A stretch of 64,000 bases of DNA from Odoribacter laneus YIT 12061 (GTDB lineage Bacteria; Bacteroidota; Bacteroidia; Bacteroidales; Marinifilaceae), in the NCBI RefSeq assembly GCF_000243215.1, contig NZ_JH594596.1:1989094-2053093 (forward strand), in the 5' to 3' direction. Position 1 is the stretch's first letter. Each line of letters begins with the position of its first letter. Under the pieces are notes generated by a model. The model had not been told where the DNA came from and made no database searches. It worked only from the letters and a program-made list of their open reading frames with translations. This document shows, piece by piece, positions 18,301-26,967 of this stretch. The position numbers and the translations under genes are program-made.

Positions 18301-18869
18301 TCTTTAATGCCCGTTCTGAAAATAACGAAATCATACTGGAAAACGGATACCATTTCCCTATGCTGCGACAACAAATGCGGAATTCTGAATATTTGTCCCT
18401 GGCTGATTTTATAAGTCCGGATCCGGCTTTCAAAAGCACTATCGGAATTTTTTGTCTGAAAGTCTCCGATACACATAAATGTACGGATTGTCCCGATTTT
18501 AACCAACTCATCCGGGAAAGCTTATGTGCTCGTCTAACGGAAGCCCTGGCCGAATGGATGCATGAACAATTATCCGAAGGACTCCACATGATCCGTCCGG
18601 CTTTCGGTTATCCGGCCTGTCCGGACCACTCCCTGAAAAAAGAAGTTTTCCAATTATTGAATGCTCCAGCAGATATCGGTGTGGAACTGACTTCCTCTTA
18701 TGCCATTATTCCCACCACAAGCCTTTGCGGGATGTTAATTGCCCACCCCCAGGCCCGTTATTTCAATGTGACTAAAATCAGTTCAGAACAATTCCACACT
18801 TATTGCCAACAAAGGGGATTTAGTCCGGAAGAAGGGAAACGCCTGCTGGGACCCCTTATAGACAATTAA
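15342..18869 (+). CDS. metH: Cobalamin-dependent methionine synthase
   Basis: At 1175 aa it is close to the E. coli enzyme, with all four modules. The homocysteine/zinc domain spans ~1-320 (zinc ligands C236, C299, C300 in 'GGCCGTTP'). The methyl-THF pterin domain spans ~335-610. The cap and B12 domains span ~645-880, with the cobalt-ligating His751 in 'GDVHDIGKN'. The C-terminal reactivation domain spans ~900-1175 ('[13 protein letters not shown]'). It transfers methyl from methyl-THF to homocysteine. It follows the homocysteine-synthesis genes and precedes MTHFR, so substrate, enzyme and methyl donor are made together under SAM control. It needs B12. Confidence 0.97.
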   Translation: MLKNLLEERILILDGAMGTAIQQYQLEEKDFRGEEFVNHPVNLKGNNDILSLTRPDIISRIHQSYIDAGADIIETNTFNSNAVSQADYQCSADVYRLNYAGARLAREVADKAGRPVYVAGSIGPTSKTLSLSPDVNQPAFRAIDFDTLAATYAQQISGLIDGGVDILLVETVFDGLNAKAALYAIDKIQTEKATRLPVMISATINDKSGRTLTGQSLEALYTALAHYPLFSFGLNCSFGAKELLPFVEQLHKFLPCNLSLYPNAGLPNEMGEYDESPDYTAAFLKSMAQKGWLNIAGGCCGTTPAHIRAIRKALEGIAPRIPAKPFPSLVVSGLDNIVVDKALSNFVNVGERTNVAGSAKFAKLIHADAYDEASNIARKQIEDGASIIDINMDDAMLDSAKEMATFIRIISNDPDIAKAALMIDSSDWKTLLAGLKNAQGKCIVNSISLKEGEKEFLRKAAEIKRLGAAVVVMAFDEEGQAVSYERKIAICQRAFQLLTEQAGFAPENIIFDVNILAIGTGMEEHNNYAVDFIRAVAWTKKHLPGSSTSGGVSNLSFSFRGNNPVREAMHSVFLYHAIAAGLDMAIVNPSLLQVYDDIDPQLLQAVEAVVLNKNPEATEHLIELAEKMKAHKTEEKTIKNESWRTLSLEERLIYALVKGIKEYLPEDISAALQAYASPVEIIEGPLMKGMDKVGQLFGEGKMFLPQVVKSARIMKEAVAILQPAIEHSNSLKTSDIRKHKVVLATAKGDVHDIGKNIVHIVLSCNNMEVIDLGVMVDNHRILEAARQYQADIIGVSGLITPSLAEMEDLCRLLEQAQLKIPLLVGGATTSSVHTAVKLAPLYSYGVLHGGDASRTAGLIKRLLQHPENYLQQIKTEQENIRQLYYKAHTSLVSYSEAQAAAPQYDPESYLLPKAFGEHNLRARKLDLRELADRIDWTPFFHFWGFKGKFPEIIYTHEEADHTYQAALETLGQIIAGNEFEASVLVKFFNARSENNEIILENGYHFPMLRQQMRNSEYLSLADFISPDPAFKSTIGIFCLKVSDTHKCTDCPDFNQLIRESLCARLTEALAEWMHEQLSEGLHMIRPAFGYPACPDHSLKKEVFQLLNAPADIGVELTSSYAIIPTTSLCGMLIAHPQARYFNVTKISSEQFHTYCQQRGFSPEEGKRLLGPLIDN

Positions 18870-18922
18870 TTTATTTCACCTACCGGAAAAGCAGTGTTGA
18901 AAATATTGTAATTTACAATTCT

Positions 18923-19876
18923 ATGAAAATAACCGACATATTAAACCGCAAAGCAAAACCGTTCGCCACGTTTGAATTAGTCCCTCCCCTCAAAGGGAGC
19001 GATATTAATAAGTTATACAAGGCTATCGATCCCCTGATGGAATTTAAACCTCCGTTTATAAACATCACTTTTCATCGGAATGAAATCGAATTCCGTCAAA
19101 AAGAAAACGGCACTTTTGAAAAAATAACGGTTACGAAACGACCTGGTTCCGTAGCGATTGCTGCTGCAATCATGAAACGTTATCAGCTAGAAGTAGTCCC
19201 TCATTTAATATGCGGAGGAGCTTCAAAATATACGCTGGAAAACGACCTGATTGACCTGAATTTTTTAGATATCACCAATGTGATGGCTCTAAGAGGGGAT
19301 GCTATTCCCGGTCAAAAATATTTTATCCCGGAAGTCGACGGACACAAATATAGTTGCGATTTGGTAAGCCAAATTCACAACATGAATCAAGGAAAATACC
19401 TGGACGAAACCCTGACAAATGCCATCGCCACTAATTTCTGCATCGGCGTAGCCGGTTATCCGGAAAAACATTACGAAGCTCCCAACCCTGAAACCGATAT
19501 CATGAACCTAAAACGGAAAGTGGATGCCGGAGCAGATTATATCGTCACCCAAATGTTCTTCGACAACAACCGATTTTTTCATTTCGTCGACAAATGCCGT
19601 ACAGCTGGTATAACCGTTCCGATTATTCCCGGCCTTAAACCGATATCGACGCATACTCACATCGAAATGTTGCCCCGCACGTTCAGCATCGATTTGCCAG
19701 AAGAACTCATGAAAGAAGTGAGAAAATGTAAAAATGATCAGGAAATCTACCAGGTTGGCATAGAATGGTGCATTACGCAAAGCAAAGATTTACTGGCCCA
19801 TGGAGCACCGGCCATTCATTATTATACGATGGGCAAAGCCGACAATATCCGAACGATTTTAAAACAAACATTTTAA
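18923..19876 (+). CDS. metF: Methylenetetrahydrofolate reductase
   Basis: A 317-aa TIM-barrel enzyme that reduces 5,10-methylene-THF to 5-methyl-THF, the donor used by MetH just upstream. Family features include 'FATFELVPPLKGSDI' at the N-terminus, 'PHLICGGASKYTLENDL', 'LRGDAIPGQ', and the 'VDAGADYIVTQMFFDN' flavin/substrate region. The gap to metH is 53 bp. Its TAA stop overlaps the start codon of the TauE-like gene by one base, suggesting coupled translation. Confidence 0.95.
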   Translation: MKITDILNRKAKPFATFELVPPLKGSDINKLYKAIDPLMEFKPPFINITFHRNEIEFRQKENGTFEKITVTKRPGSVAIAAAIMKRYQLEVVPHLICGGASKYTLENDLIDLNFLDITNVMALRGDAIPGQKYFIPEVDGHKYSCDLVSQIHNMNQGKYLDETLTNAIATNFCIGVAGYPEKHYEAPNPETDIMNLKRKVDAGADYIVTQMFFDNNRFFHFVDKCRTAGITVPIIPGLKPISTHTHIEMLPRTFSIDLPEELMKEVRKCKNDQEIYQVGIEWCITQSKDLLAHGAPAIHYYTMGKADNIRTILKQTF

Positions 19877-20628
19877 TGGATTTTTCTGACTATATTCTAC
19901 TGGTTTTTCTAGGTTTTGCCGCCGGCTTCATCAATATTTTTGCCGGCGGAGGATCTATGCTGGTAGTCCCCTTCCTCATTTTCCTGGGATTGCCGGCAAA
20001 TATCGCCAATGCCACCAATCGGATTGCTATTTTATTCCAAAACACCGTATCTGTTTTTACTTTCCAGCAAAAGAAAATTTTAGACCTGCGAACGGACTAC
20101 AAGCTTTTATTCCCCGTGTTGCTGGGAAGTATAGCCGGTGCCTTTACAGCTGTTGATATCCAAAAAGAAATTTTGGAAAAAATTATAGGCGGATTATTAA
20201 TCCTCATGTTTTTTATGGTCGGGTTAAACCCTAACGCCTGGATCCGGGCAAAGGCAGAAAAAGCTGGTAATAAACATCCCCTTTTGCGTTTTTTTATTTT
20301 TTTCGCCATTGGATTTTACGGCGGATTCATTCAAATCGGAGTAGGCTTTTTCCTTTTAGCCGGACTGGTTCTCGGATGTGGATTCGATTTACTGAAAGCC
20401 AATGCCGTAAAAATATTTTTAGTACTCTCTTATACCCTCATCGCTTTAGTTATTTTTATATTTTACGGCCTGATCGACTGGAAAGCCGGCTTGATACTTG
20501 CCTGTGGTAATATGAGCGGAGCCTGGCTGGGAACCCGCCTCAGCATAAAATGGGGAGCCACCTATATCCGCTACATCCTGCTCGCCGCCTTGCTCATTGT
20601 CGCCTTAAAGCTTTTCGGCTTGTTCTGA
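19876..20628 (+). CDS. TauE/SafE family permease (putative sulfur compound transporter)
   Basis: The true start is the ATG at 19876, overlapping the metF stop, giving 250 aa; a longer in-frame extension into metF is a shadow. Eight or so membrane helices form two repeats; the motif 'GFAAGFINIFAGGGSMLVVPFL' starts the first repeat and 'GFYGGFIQIGVGFFLL' the second, typical of TauE/SafE. Family members move sulfite, sulfoacetate, thiosulfate or other anions. Its place at the end of a sulfide-using methionine cluster suggests a sulfur link, but the family is functionally broad. Confidence 0.85.
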   Translation: MDFSDYILLVFLGFAAGFINIFAGGGSMLVVPFLIFLGLPANIANATNRIAILFQNTVSVFTFQQKKILDLRTDYKLLFPVLLGSIAGAFTAVDIQKEILEKIIGGLLILMFFMVGLNPNAWIRAKAEKAGNKHPLLRFFIFFAIGFYGGFIQIGVGFFLLAGLVLGCGFDLLKANAVKIFLVLSYTLIALVIFIFYGLIDWKAGLILACGNMSGAWLGTRLSIKWGATYIRYILLAALLIVALKLFGLF

Positions 20629-20771
20629 ACCCGCACGTAAAGAAGGGAGGGCATTTACTGCCCCACCCCTTATCCCGTTAACAGCACCTTTAAGCACAGG
20701 AATCTCTCCCTATTTACACCCGCGACTTTCAGCATTTTTCCGGAATATGAAGTATTCTTTCAAATATTTCC

Positions 20772-20779
20772 TACTTTTG
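20772..20779 (+). promoter_or_regulatory. Bacteroidetes -7 box before the GH3 gene
   Basis: TACTTTTG fits the TAnnTTTG -7 consensus and lies 24 bp before the GH3 start. No clear -33 TTG was found at the right spacing, so the call is tentative. Confidence 0.4.
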
Positions 20780-20802
20780 GAAAAATATTTAAATATTCCT
20801 GT

Positions 20803-23016
20803 ATGAAAATTAAATTTTGCTTCTTTTTGAATTTACTTTTCCTGCATAGTATACTTTGCGGACAAGTGCAGCCCATTTATTTGGATCAGGATAAACCCCT
20901 AGAAGAAAGAGTTGAAGACGCCTTATCCCGCATGACTTTACCGGAGAAAGTAGCGATGTGCCATGCCCAATCAAAATTCAGTTCTCCGGGAGTACCCCGT
21001 TTAGGGATTCCGGAAATATGGACCAGTGACGGTCCTCACGGTATCCGGGCCGAAGTATTCTGGGACGAGTGGTATAACGCCGGCTGGACAAACGATTCCT
21101 GTATTGCTTTTCCTGCCCTGACTTGTCTGGCAGCTACCTGGAATCTGGAAATGTCTGCCTTATATGGAAAATCCATCGGAGAAGAAGCTCGCTACCGGAA
21201 TAAAAATGTTCTTTTAGGTCCCGGCGTCAATATTTACCGTACCCCTCTAAACGGCCGGAATTTCGAATATATGGGAGAAGATCCTTATCTGGCTTCAGCT
21301 ATGGTCGTACCCTATATACAAGAAGTACAAAAAAACGGAGTAGCCGCATGCGTAAAACACTTTGCCCTCAACAATCAGGAAAAAGACCGGGGACATATCA
21401 ACGTACAAGTGGACGACAGGGCTTTACACGAAATCTATCTTCCCCCCTTCAAAGCAGCGATACAAAAAGGGAAAGCCTGGGCCATCATGGGAGCTTATAA
21501 TCAATATAAAAATCAACATTGCTGCCACAACCAATACCTTTTAAAGGATATTTTAAAAGAAAAATGGCTCTTCGACGGAGTGGTTATTTCCGACTGGGGC
21601 GGAGTCCACGATACTCACCAGGCAATTGAAAACGGTCTGGATATGGAATTCGGCACCTGGACAGATGGTATGCAGGAAAATATCAAAAATGCATACGATC
21701 TCTATTATTTAGCTCGCCCTTATTTACAAGCTTTACAATCAGGAGAAAGTAAAGAAGAAATCTTAAACGACAAAGTAAGACGGATTCTCCGGCTTATTTT
21801 CCGGACGACAATGGCACCGAATCGTCCCTGGGGAAGTTTCGGCACTACAGAACATGCTCAGGCCGGACGTCAGATTGCCGAAGAAGGTATCGTACTTTTA
21901 AAAAACGACAATTCCCTTCTACCGATCGATTTTTCCACTGTACGCAAAATCGCCGTAATCGGGGAAAATGCGATAAAACAAATGACCATCGGAGGAGGAA
22001 GTTCTTCCCTCAAAGTGAAATACGAAATCTCACCCCTCCAGGGACTACAGAAGCAAATCGGAAACCAAGCCGAAATCCTCTACAGCCTCGGTTACGCCAG
22101 CCCTCAGAAATCCAGCAAAGATCCGATGGGAGAAATTCAACAAATCGGAGTTCATGCCAGCCGGGAAGAACTCCGGCAGCAAGCCATCGAAACAGCCCAA
22201 AAGGCCGATCTGGTCCTCTTTTTCGGAGGTTTGAATAAAAACAGTTTTCAGGATAGCGAAGGCAGGGACCGGCAAAGTTTAAGTCTCCCTTATGGTCAAG
22301 ATACCCTTATCGCTGAGTTAGCAAAGGCAAATCCTCATCTGGCAGTTATTCTGATTAGCGGAAATGCGGTCGCCATGCCCTGGATAGAAACAGTACCCGC
22401 AATCGTCCAAGCCTGGTACGGAGGAACCGAAGCCGGAAATGCCATAGCAGCCATACTCACCGGCGAAGTTAACCCATCGGGGAAATTACCCTTTACTTTC
22501 CCTGTCCGGCTTGAAGATAATGCAGCACATGCCTGTGGCGGATATCCCGGAGACGGCAAAAATGTCGAATACAAAGAAAGCCTGTTCGTAGGATACCGAT
22601 ATGCAGATAAACAAAAATTATCTCCCCTCTTCCCATTCGGTCACGGCCTCAGCTATACAACTTTCAGCTACGGAAAAATTACCGCTGACAAAAAAATCAT
22701 CCGGCCGGACGAAAAGATTACCTTCTCTATACAAATAAAAAATACAGGACTCCGCGCAGGTTCGGAAATCGTACAACTCTATATCAGCGATAAAAAATCC
22801 AGCCTGCCTCGCCCGATAAAAGAACTGAAAGGTTTCCAAAAAATATACTTACAACCCGGGGAAGAACAAATCCTGCAATTTACAATCGACAAAGAAGCCC
22901 TCTGCTTTTACGATGATATTCAACAAAAGTGGATAACAGAACCCGGAAAATTCGAAGTTCTGATCGGCGCCTCTTCAACCAATATTAAAGACCGATTGAC
23001 ATTTGAATTAAAATAG
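20803..23016 (+). CDS. Glycoside hydrolase family 3 (beta-glucosidase type), exported
   Basis: At 737 aa it has a signal peptide (to ~20, '...ILCGQ'), the GH3 N-terminal barrel (~30-340), the alpha/beta C-terminal domain (~370-600) and a fibronectin-III-like tail (~640-735). The nucleophile region 'GVVISDWGGVHDTHQAI' and the substrate motif 'KHFALNNQEKDRG' are clear. Such enzymes release beta-linked glucose or xylose in the periplasm. It is monocistronic here, with no SusCD neighbours, so its glycan substrate cannot be guessed from context. Confidence 0.93.
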   Translation: MKIKFCFFLNLLFLHSILCGQVQPIYLDQDKPLEERVEDALSRMTLPEKVAMCHAQSKFSSPGVPRLGIPEIWTSDGPHGIRAEVFWDEWYNAGWTNDSCIAFPALTCLAATWNLEMSALYGKSIGEEARYRNKNVLLGPGVNIYRTPLNGRNFEYMGEDPYLASAMVVPYIQEVQKNGVAACVKHFALNNQEKDRGHINVQVDDRALHEIYLPPFKAAIQKGKAWAIMGAYNQYKNQHCCHNQYLLKDILKEKWLFDGVVISDWGGVHDTHQAIENGLDMEFGTWTDGMQENIKNAYDLYYLARPYLQALQSGESKEEILNDKVRRILRLIFRTTMAPNRPWGSFGTTEHAQAGRQIAEEGIVLLKNDNSLLPIDFSTVRKIAVIGENAIKQMTIGGGSSSLKVKYEISPLQGLQKQIGNQAEILYSLGYASPQKSSKDPMGEIQQIGVHASREELRQQAIETAQKADLVLFFGGLNKNSFQDSEGRDRQSLSLPYGQDTLIAELAKANPHLAVILISGNAVAMPWIETVPAIVQAWYGGTEAGNAIAAILTGEVNPSGKLPFTFPVRLEDNAAHACGGYPGDGKNVEYKESLFVGYRYADKQKLSPLFPFGHGLSYTTFSYGKITADKKIIRPDEKITFSIQIKNTGLRAGSEIVQLYISDKKSSLPRPIKELKGFQKIYLQPGEEQILQFTIDKEALCFYDDIQQKWITEPGKFEVLIGASSTNIKDRLTFELK

Positions 23017-23107
23017 AAAATATCCAGAGGGCTCGAAAAAAGCAGAAATACAAATAAATTACCATTAAATTTTTACTTTTACCTCCCTCTCTAAAGTATT
23101 CGGAAAA

Positions 23108-23161
23108 CATAAAAACAGGCTATTACTTCCCCCATTTATTCCCTTTCGGAGAAGTAATAGC
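23108..23161 (-). terminator. Terminator of the 23.2-kb minus-strand gene
   Basis: An 11-bp stem GCTATTACTTC/GAAGTAATAGC (23119-23161). On the minus strand it is followed by CTGTTTTTATG. It lies 19 bp past the minus-strand stop codon. Confidence 0.7.
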
Positions 23162-23179
23162 TCCTTCTTGTCCTATTAA

Positions 23180-23677
23180 CTACCTCGGTAATAAAATCCG
23201 GTCCTTGCCATAAGGATCTTCCTTTAGTAAAAGCACATCATATGCCATTTCATTCTCAATTAATCCATACATGTCAAAATGCAGGCTATACAAAATATAA
23301 TAAATCCAGTTCAACATATCTTTCGAGAATCTGCAAACAGCACGATTTCCCAGATAGTCAACCAAGTTTTTCAAAAACCAACTGTAATTATTACAATCAT
23401 CCAAAATCCTCAATTCCTTCGTAACAAATCCATACACGTATTTTATCGGAATCATATTTTCCCCATTTACTACAAACTCCCGGGTAAGACATTCCAAAGG
23501 GTAAAGCAAAATTCTATAATTCCGATCGGTATAAGCTACTTCTTGCACTTCATCCTCTCTTTTCAATTCATAAGTAATTCCGTTTAACTTACTGACAAAG
23601 AAAGAATGTTCAGGATTACAAATATCTATTGCTCTTACCTGATAAGGGTAATAGAACATTAAAATACTTTTTGTCAT
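23180..23677 (-). CDS. Unrecognised 165-aa protein
   Basis: I do not recognise a family. I chose the ATG at 23677 ('MTKSILMFYYPYQ') because the 19 codons upstream are Cys-rich and unlike the rest, and the preceding bases are AT-rich as for neighbouring genes. The protein has no signal peptide or membrane segment, and is rich in Tyr, Leu, Asp and Arg, with a predicted mixed fold. A terminator follows its stop. It stands alone between GH3 and a damaged lipoprotein gene; foreign origin is possible. Confidence 0.6.
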   Translation of the reverse strand: MTKSILMFYYPYQVRAIDICNPEHSFFVSKLNGITYELKREDEVQEVAYTDRNYRILLYPLECLTREFVVNGENMIPIKYVYGFVTKELRILDDCNNYSWFLKNLVDYLGNRAVCRFSKDMLNWIYYILYSLHFDMYGLIENEMAYDVLLLKEDPYGKDRILLPR

Positions 23678-24004
23678 AAATAAATTTCTGATCCAGAAAC
23701 AAGAACACACACAGTCTTGTTTCCGCTGTAACAAACAAATCGTAACAAAGCTAGGACTTATCTTTTAATATCCCTTCCTCTTTATTTTACTTTCTCTTCG
23801 ATATATATGTTAAAAAGAGTTTTAATAGACAAATAAATACAAAAACATCGATTTACTTTTAAGAGTATATTTTTATAAAAAATTTATATTGTTATAAAAT
23901 ATTACTAATTTTGTTAAAAGGCCTAGAACAGTATGTCAAGCAATAAAATTCTTTACTTAAATTATAAATTCATTGTTTTCTATTACCCGCTAAATCGATA
24001 TATT

Positions 24005-24572
24005 ATGAAAAAATTATTCCTATTCTTGTTTGCAGTTTAATTCCTGTAAAGACGATGATGCTCCCTCTGATCCTCTTTTTCTTCCCAAAAATTATCAATT
24101 TACCAAAGCCTACGGGATTCTGAAGCCTTACGGAATTTACGAAGCCGTAAATAGTATACAGATTATTTTATCTAATGCAAACGGGAATTCTATAGAAGAA
24201 TATACAGGACCAGGAGAATATCTTTCTCTCTACTTCAATGTATCCGACGTGTCTGTATCGAATGGACAGGTATCGCTTCCTTCGGGTACTTATACGATCT
24301 CTGAATATCCGGCCTTACCCTTGACTATCTGGAAATCATCCTATAGCTATTTTATTCTTCTGGATGCTTCTAATAACCGCACTTCTTATACCCTAACCGA
24401 AGGCTCTGTTACAATTGATGGAATTTCCGGAAAATATTCCATAAACGGCGGCTTAAAAGGATATGATACTGAATTCACCCTTGAATTCGAAGGGATCATT
24501 ACTTCCCCCTCTCCTGTAATTACACCCCAAATGAAACTGACAGAGGCTACCGTTGAATACAGCAACCAATAG
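24005..24572 (+). pseudogene. Small lipoprotein gene with a frameshifted signal peptide
   Basis: The ATG at 24005 starts a typical lipoprotein leader, 'MKKLFLFLFAV', then hits TAA at 24038. One frame over, an open frame (from a TTG at 24030) reads 'FNSCKDDDAPS', a usual lipobox plus acidic spacer, and runs to the stop at 24572. Joined, they would make a ~180-aa lipoprotein rich in beta strands and Ser/Thr/Tyr, of no family I know. The leader is too short even after a one-base correction, so a small deletion inside the signal region is likely. Alternatives are a sequencing error or internal TTG initiation giving a cytoplasmic protein. Confidence 0.6.
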
Positions 24573-24710
24573 ACAGAAGAAGCAAAATTTAATTACGTGG
24601 TTACCCTCCCCAAACTTCCCTGTCTTTTCCCCTTATATCACTTTCCTCCCTATCCGGTAAACCCAAGGAATAAAGGAAAAGAAAAGAAAAACCCTCCTCT
24701 AAAATAGAGG

Positions 24711-24743
24711 AAAAATAAAAAACCGCAGCTTTACTGCGGTTTT
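24711..24743 (-). terminator. Terminator after the tRNA-Leu pair
   Basis: ACCGCAG/CTGCGGT stem (24722-24740) with an A-rich tract on the left, giving a T run on the minus strand. There are four T's on the right, so it may work both ways. Confidence 0.75.
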
Positions 24744-24766
24744 ATGTACGCGAATCCCGAAAAGTG

Positions 24767-24850
24767 TGCCCGAAACAAGATTTGAACTTGCACGGCCTAA
24801 CGGCCACTACCCCCTCAAAGTAGCGTGTCTACCAATTCCACCATCCGGGC
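24767..24850 (-). tRNA. tRNA-Leu (anticodon GAG)
   Basis: A class II tRNA of 84 nt without encoded CCA. The acceptor stem GCCCGGA pairs with TTCGGGC (two weak pairs). The anticodon stem CTACT/GGTAG holds loop TTGAGGG with GAG. A long variable arm (GTGGCCGTTAGGCCGT) is present, and the T-arm has 'GTTCAAATC'. It is 23 bp downstream of another tRNA-Leu on the same strand. Confidence 0.95.
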
Positions 24851-24873
24851 TCTTAACTTTCAACATTTCAATG

Positions 24874-24957
24874 TGCCCAAAACAGGACTCGAACCTGCAC
24901 ATCCGTAAGGACACTAGTCCCTGAAACTAGCGCGTCTACCAATTTCGCCATTTGGGC
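24874..24957 (-). tRNA. tRNA-Leu (anticodon CAG)
   Basis: A class II tRNA of 84 nt with acceptor GCCCAAA/TTTGGGC, anticodon stem CTAGT/ACTAG around loop TTCAGGG, a long variable arm and 'GGTTCGAGTCC' in the T-arm. It is paired with the GAG isoacceptor. The recombinase gene ends 98 bp beyond its 5' end. Confidence 0.95.
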
Positions 24958-25055
24958 TTTTTATTTAGCGATGCAAAGATACAAATATTTGCTATATCGC
25001 CAAATTTTACCAATAGGGAAATTACATTTTTTTTAATTCTTATTTTCCCAAAACG

Positions 25056-26270
25056 TCAAAAATCTGTAATAATTTCATTGGCAGCATCCAAAACATTATT
25101 TTCAAAGCTATCCAGATAAATCTGCGTTGTCCTTTCGGAATCATGTCCCAAACCTTCACTGATGACAGAAATAGGTATCCCAGAACGCTTTGCAATAGAA
25201 GCCCACGAATGACGAGCCACATAAGTTGTCAAAGGGAAATGAAAATGCAACATCGTTCCAATTAATTTTAAACGACGATTTACCTCCCGGTAAGCATTTT
25301 TATATTGATGGTATTCATTTTTACCCGGATATTGAATCAAAGGAAAAATATAACTCGTCCGATCGGATAAATCATTATATTTACGTATGATTTCCCAAGC
25401 TTTATCCGTTATCTTTATATTTAATTTCTGTGCCGTTTTCTGACGGGAATAATACAAACGCTCTCCCACTATACTGGATACACTCAAAAAAGCGATGTCT
25501 TTAAACGACATTCCCCTCATATAAAAACTGAACAAAAAAATATCCCTGGCTAATCCCATACGACAAGAAGAAATATTCAAATCCCGGATTGCTGCGATTT
25601 CCTCTTTATAAATAGCCCGCTTCATGGTCTTTTCTTTTCGAATGGTGATTTTTTTAAACGGATAATATTCTTCCGCAACAATACCGTCCCGTATGGCCCG
25701 GTTATAGACAGAACGAAGCGTGCGAAGATAAAGAGAAATCGTATTGACCTTACAGCCCTTCCGCTGCAAATAAATCTCGAAATTTTTTATAAAACTATAA
25801 TTTATTCCCTCAAACGTAAGATCCTGTTCGGGATGGAAATTTTGAAGCACACCCATCGTTCCCCTGTAAACATTTGAATTACCGTTTTTCCCTAATTTTT
25901 CCAGAGAATCGACAATATTTCGCATATAATCGTATACGTATCCACCAGTAGAAGTCGGATACTGATATGATTTTACAACCTCTTCCAAGGTATAATCTTC
26001 TTCCATCATAGTAAAATCCAATAAAATTTTCTTGATTTTTAAAACCTCACTCTCTAGGTATAAATTGCCTTTCTGTTGCTCTATTTTCTCTTCCAGAGTA
26101 CCTCGTTTTTCTTTTAACAGAGATTTTTTAAAATTCCAATCCTCCCATTTCACTTTCAAGGCTAAGGGGATAAAACAACGTCTCCGTCCCTGTACAAGTT
26201 TCAGGACAACTGGACATTCATGTTTAGCATTCATTTTTTGCCTATCCAACATGATTCTCAATGTTACCAT
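25056..26270 (-). CDS. Tyrosine recombinase / integrase (Bacteroides type)
   Basis: At 404 aa it has an N-terminal arm-binding domain ('MLDRQKMNAKHECPVVLKL'), a SAM-like core-binding domain (~100-205) and the catalytic domain (~215-400). Catalytic residues fit the family: Arg in 'SSCRMGLARDIF', 'HSWAS' following 'TYVAR' (R of HxxR), His in 'EGLGHDSERTTQ', and the nucleophile Tyr in 'TQIYLDSF'. It could catalyse element integration or a DNA inversion. No other mobile genes lie nearby. It sits between tRNA-Leu(CAG) and tRNA-Gln. Imperfect repeats of CAAACAGGACAAAG precede it. Confidence 0.92.
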   Translation of the reverse strand: MVTLRIMLDRQKMNAKHECPVVLKLVQGRRRCFIPLALKVKWEDWNFKKSLLKEKRGTLEEKIEQQKGNLYLESEVLKIKKILLDFTMMEEDYTLEEVVKSYQYPTSTGGYVYDYMRNIVDSLEKLGKNGNSNVYRGTMGVLQNFHPEQDLTFEGINYSFIKNFEIYLQRKGCKVNTISLYLRTLRSVYNRAIRDGIVAEEYYPFKKITIRKEKTMKRAIYKEEIAAIRDLNISSCRMGLARDIFLFSFYMRGMSFKDIAFLSVSSIVGERLYYSRQKTAQKLNIKITDKAWEIIRKYNDLSDRTSYIFPLIQYPGKNEYHQYKNAYREVNRRLKLIGTMLHFHFPLTTYVARHSWASIAKRSGIPISVISEGLGHDSERTTQIYLDSFENNVLDAANEIITDF

Positions 26271-26570
26271 AAATACAATTTTACCAGATTAAAGTTCAAA
26301 CAGGACAAAGGGATATGCTTTCGTTACCAAACAGGACCAAAGACATAGGCACCCACTTGCACTCCCTCTCCCCCATCAAATCTATTTACAATTCCAGACA
26401 TTTACATATCGTCTGCTACAAAAATAATTATAAAAATCTACATGTACTTTTCTAAGCAAACCAGCCCAAAAGGAAATAATGCACCAGAGGGACGGACCTT
26501 TTTGGCGAAAAAGACCAATTACCCTTATCATAAACCTTTTCTAAATTTCCCGGAAAAAATAATGCAAAAA

Positions 26571-26601
26571 TTACACATTAAGGCACGTCCCTAGTGTGTA
26601 A
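26571..26601. repeat. Degenerate copy of the 31-bp palindromic (REP-like) repeat
   Basis: It differs from the copy at 60676-60706 at four of 31 positions, keeping the central GGCACGTCCCTA and the TTACACA/TGTGTAA ends, but its stem has two mismatches. Confidence 0.65.
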
Positions 26602-26661
26602 AATGACAAAGAATTTTGATTGATCCGAAAATGATTATTTTCCCCGGCTCCGGGAGATATT

Positions 26662-26685
26662 AAAAAAACCGCTGTAATACAGCGG
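26662..26685 (-). terminator. Terminator after tRNA-Gln
   Basis: CCGCTGT/ACAGCGG stem (26669-26685) with a seven-base T run on the minus strand, 29 bp past the tRNA 3' end. Confidence 0.8.
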
Positions 26686-26713
26686 CTCGTAGGAAATTTA
26701 ACGAACATAAAAG

Positions 26714-26784
26714 TTGTCCCACCAGGATTCGAACCTGGACTGACAGAACCAAAATCTGCTGTGCTACCATTACACAATGGGACA
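26714..26784 (-). tRNA. tRNA-Gln (anticodon TTG)
   Basis: Acceptor TGTCCCA/TGGGACA, anticodon loop TTTTGGT with TTG, T-arm 'CCAGGTTCGAATCCTGG'. It is 71 nt without an encoded CCA. Its 3' end faces the recombinase gene, 443 bp away. Confidence 0.95.
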
Positions 26785-26880
26785 ATCATTTTGTCAAAGA
26801 CGGTGCAAATGTAAAACTTTTTCTATTTACAGCAAAAAAAAGCACAAAAATTCAATCAAAATAATTATTTTCGTCCTTCG

Positions 26881-26888
26881 TAATTTTG
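26881..26888 (+). promoter_or_regulatory. -7 box before the DUF2723 gene
   Basis: TAATTTTG matches TAnnTTTG, 79 bp before the chosen start. No convincing -33 box was found. Confidence 0.4.
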
Positions 26889-26967
26889 GTAGAGAGTTTT
26901 CAAGAAAAACCAAAATTTATATTATGTAAGGGAAAACAATTTGAATTATAAAATCAACTTATTGCAA

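Larger units (their letters stand above)
26271..26713. other. Non-coding region between recombinase and tRNA-Gln
   Basis: Two near-identical direct repeats, CAAACAGGACAAAG (26297-26310) and CCAAACAGGACCAAAG (26327-26342), lie just upstream of the recombinase start and could be its arm-type binding sites. A degenerate palindrome at 26571-26601 matches the repeat near 60.6 kb. A tRNA terminator lies at 26662-26685. Nothing coding is apparent. Confidence 0.5.

Noticed and set aside
19765..19875. 37-residue N-terminal extension of the TauE-like protein
   Set aside because: It lies wholly inside metF in another frame; the ATG overlapping the metF stop gives a proper membrane start.
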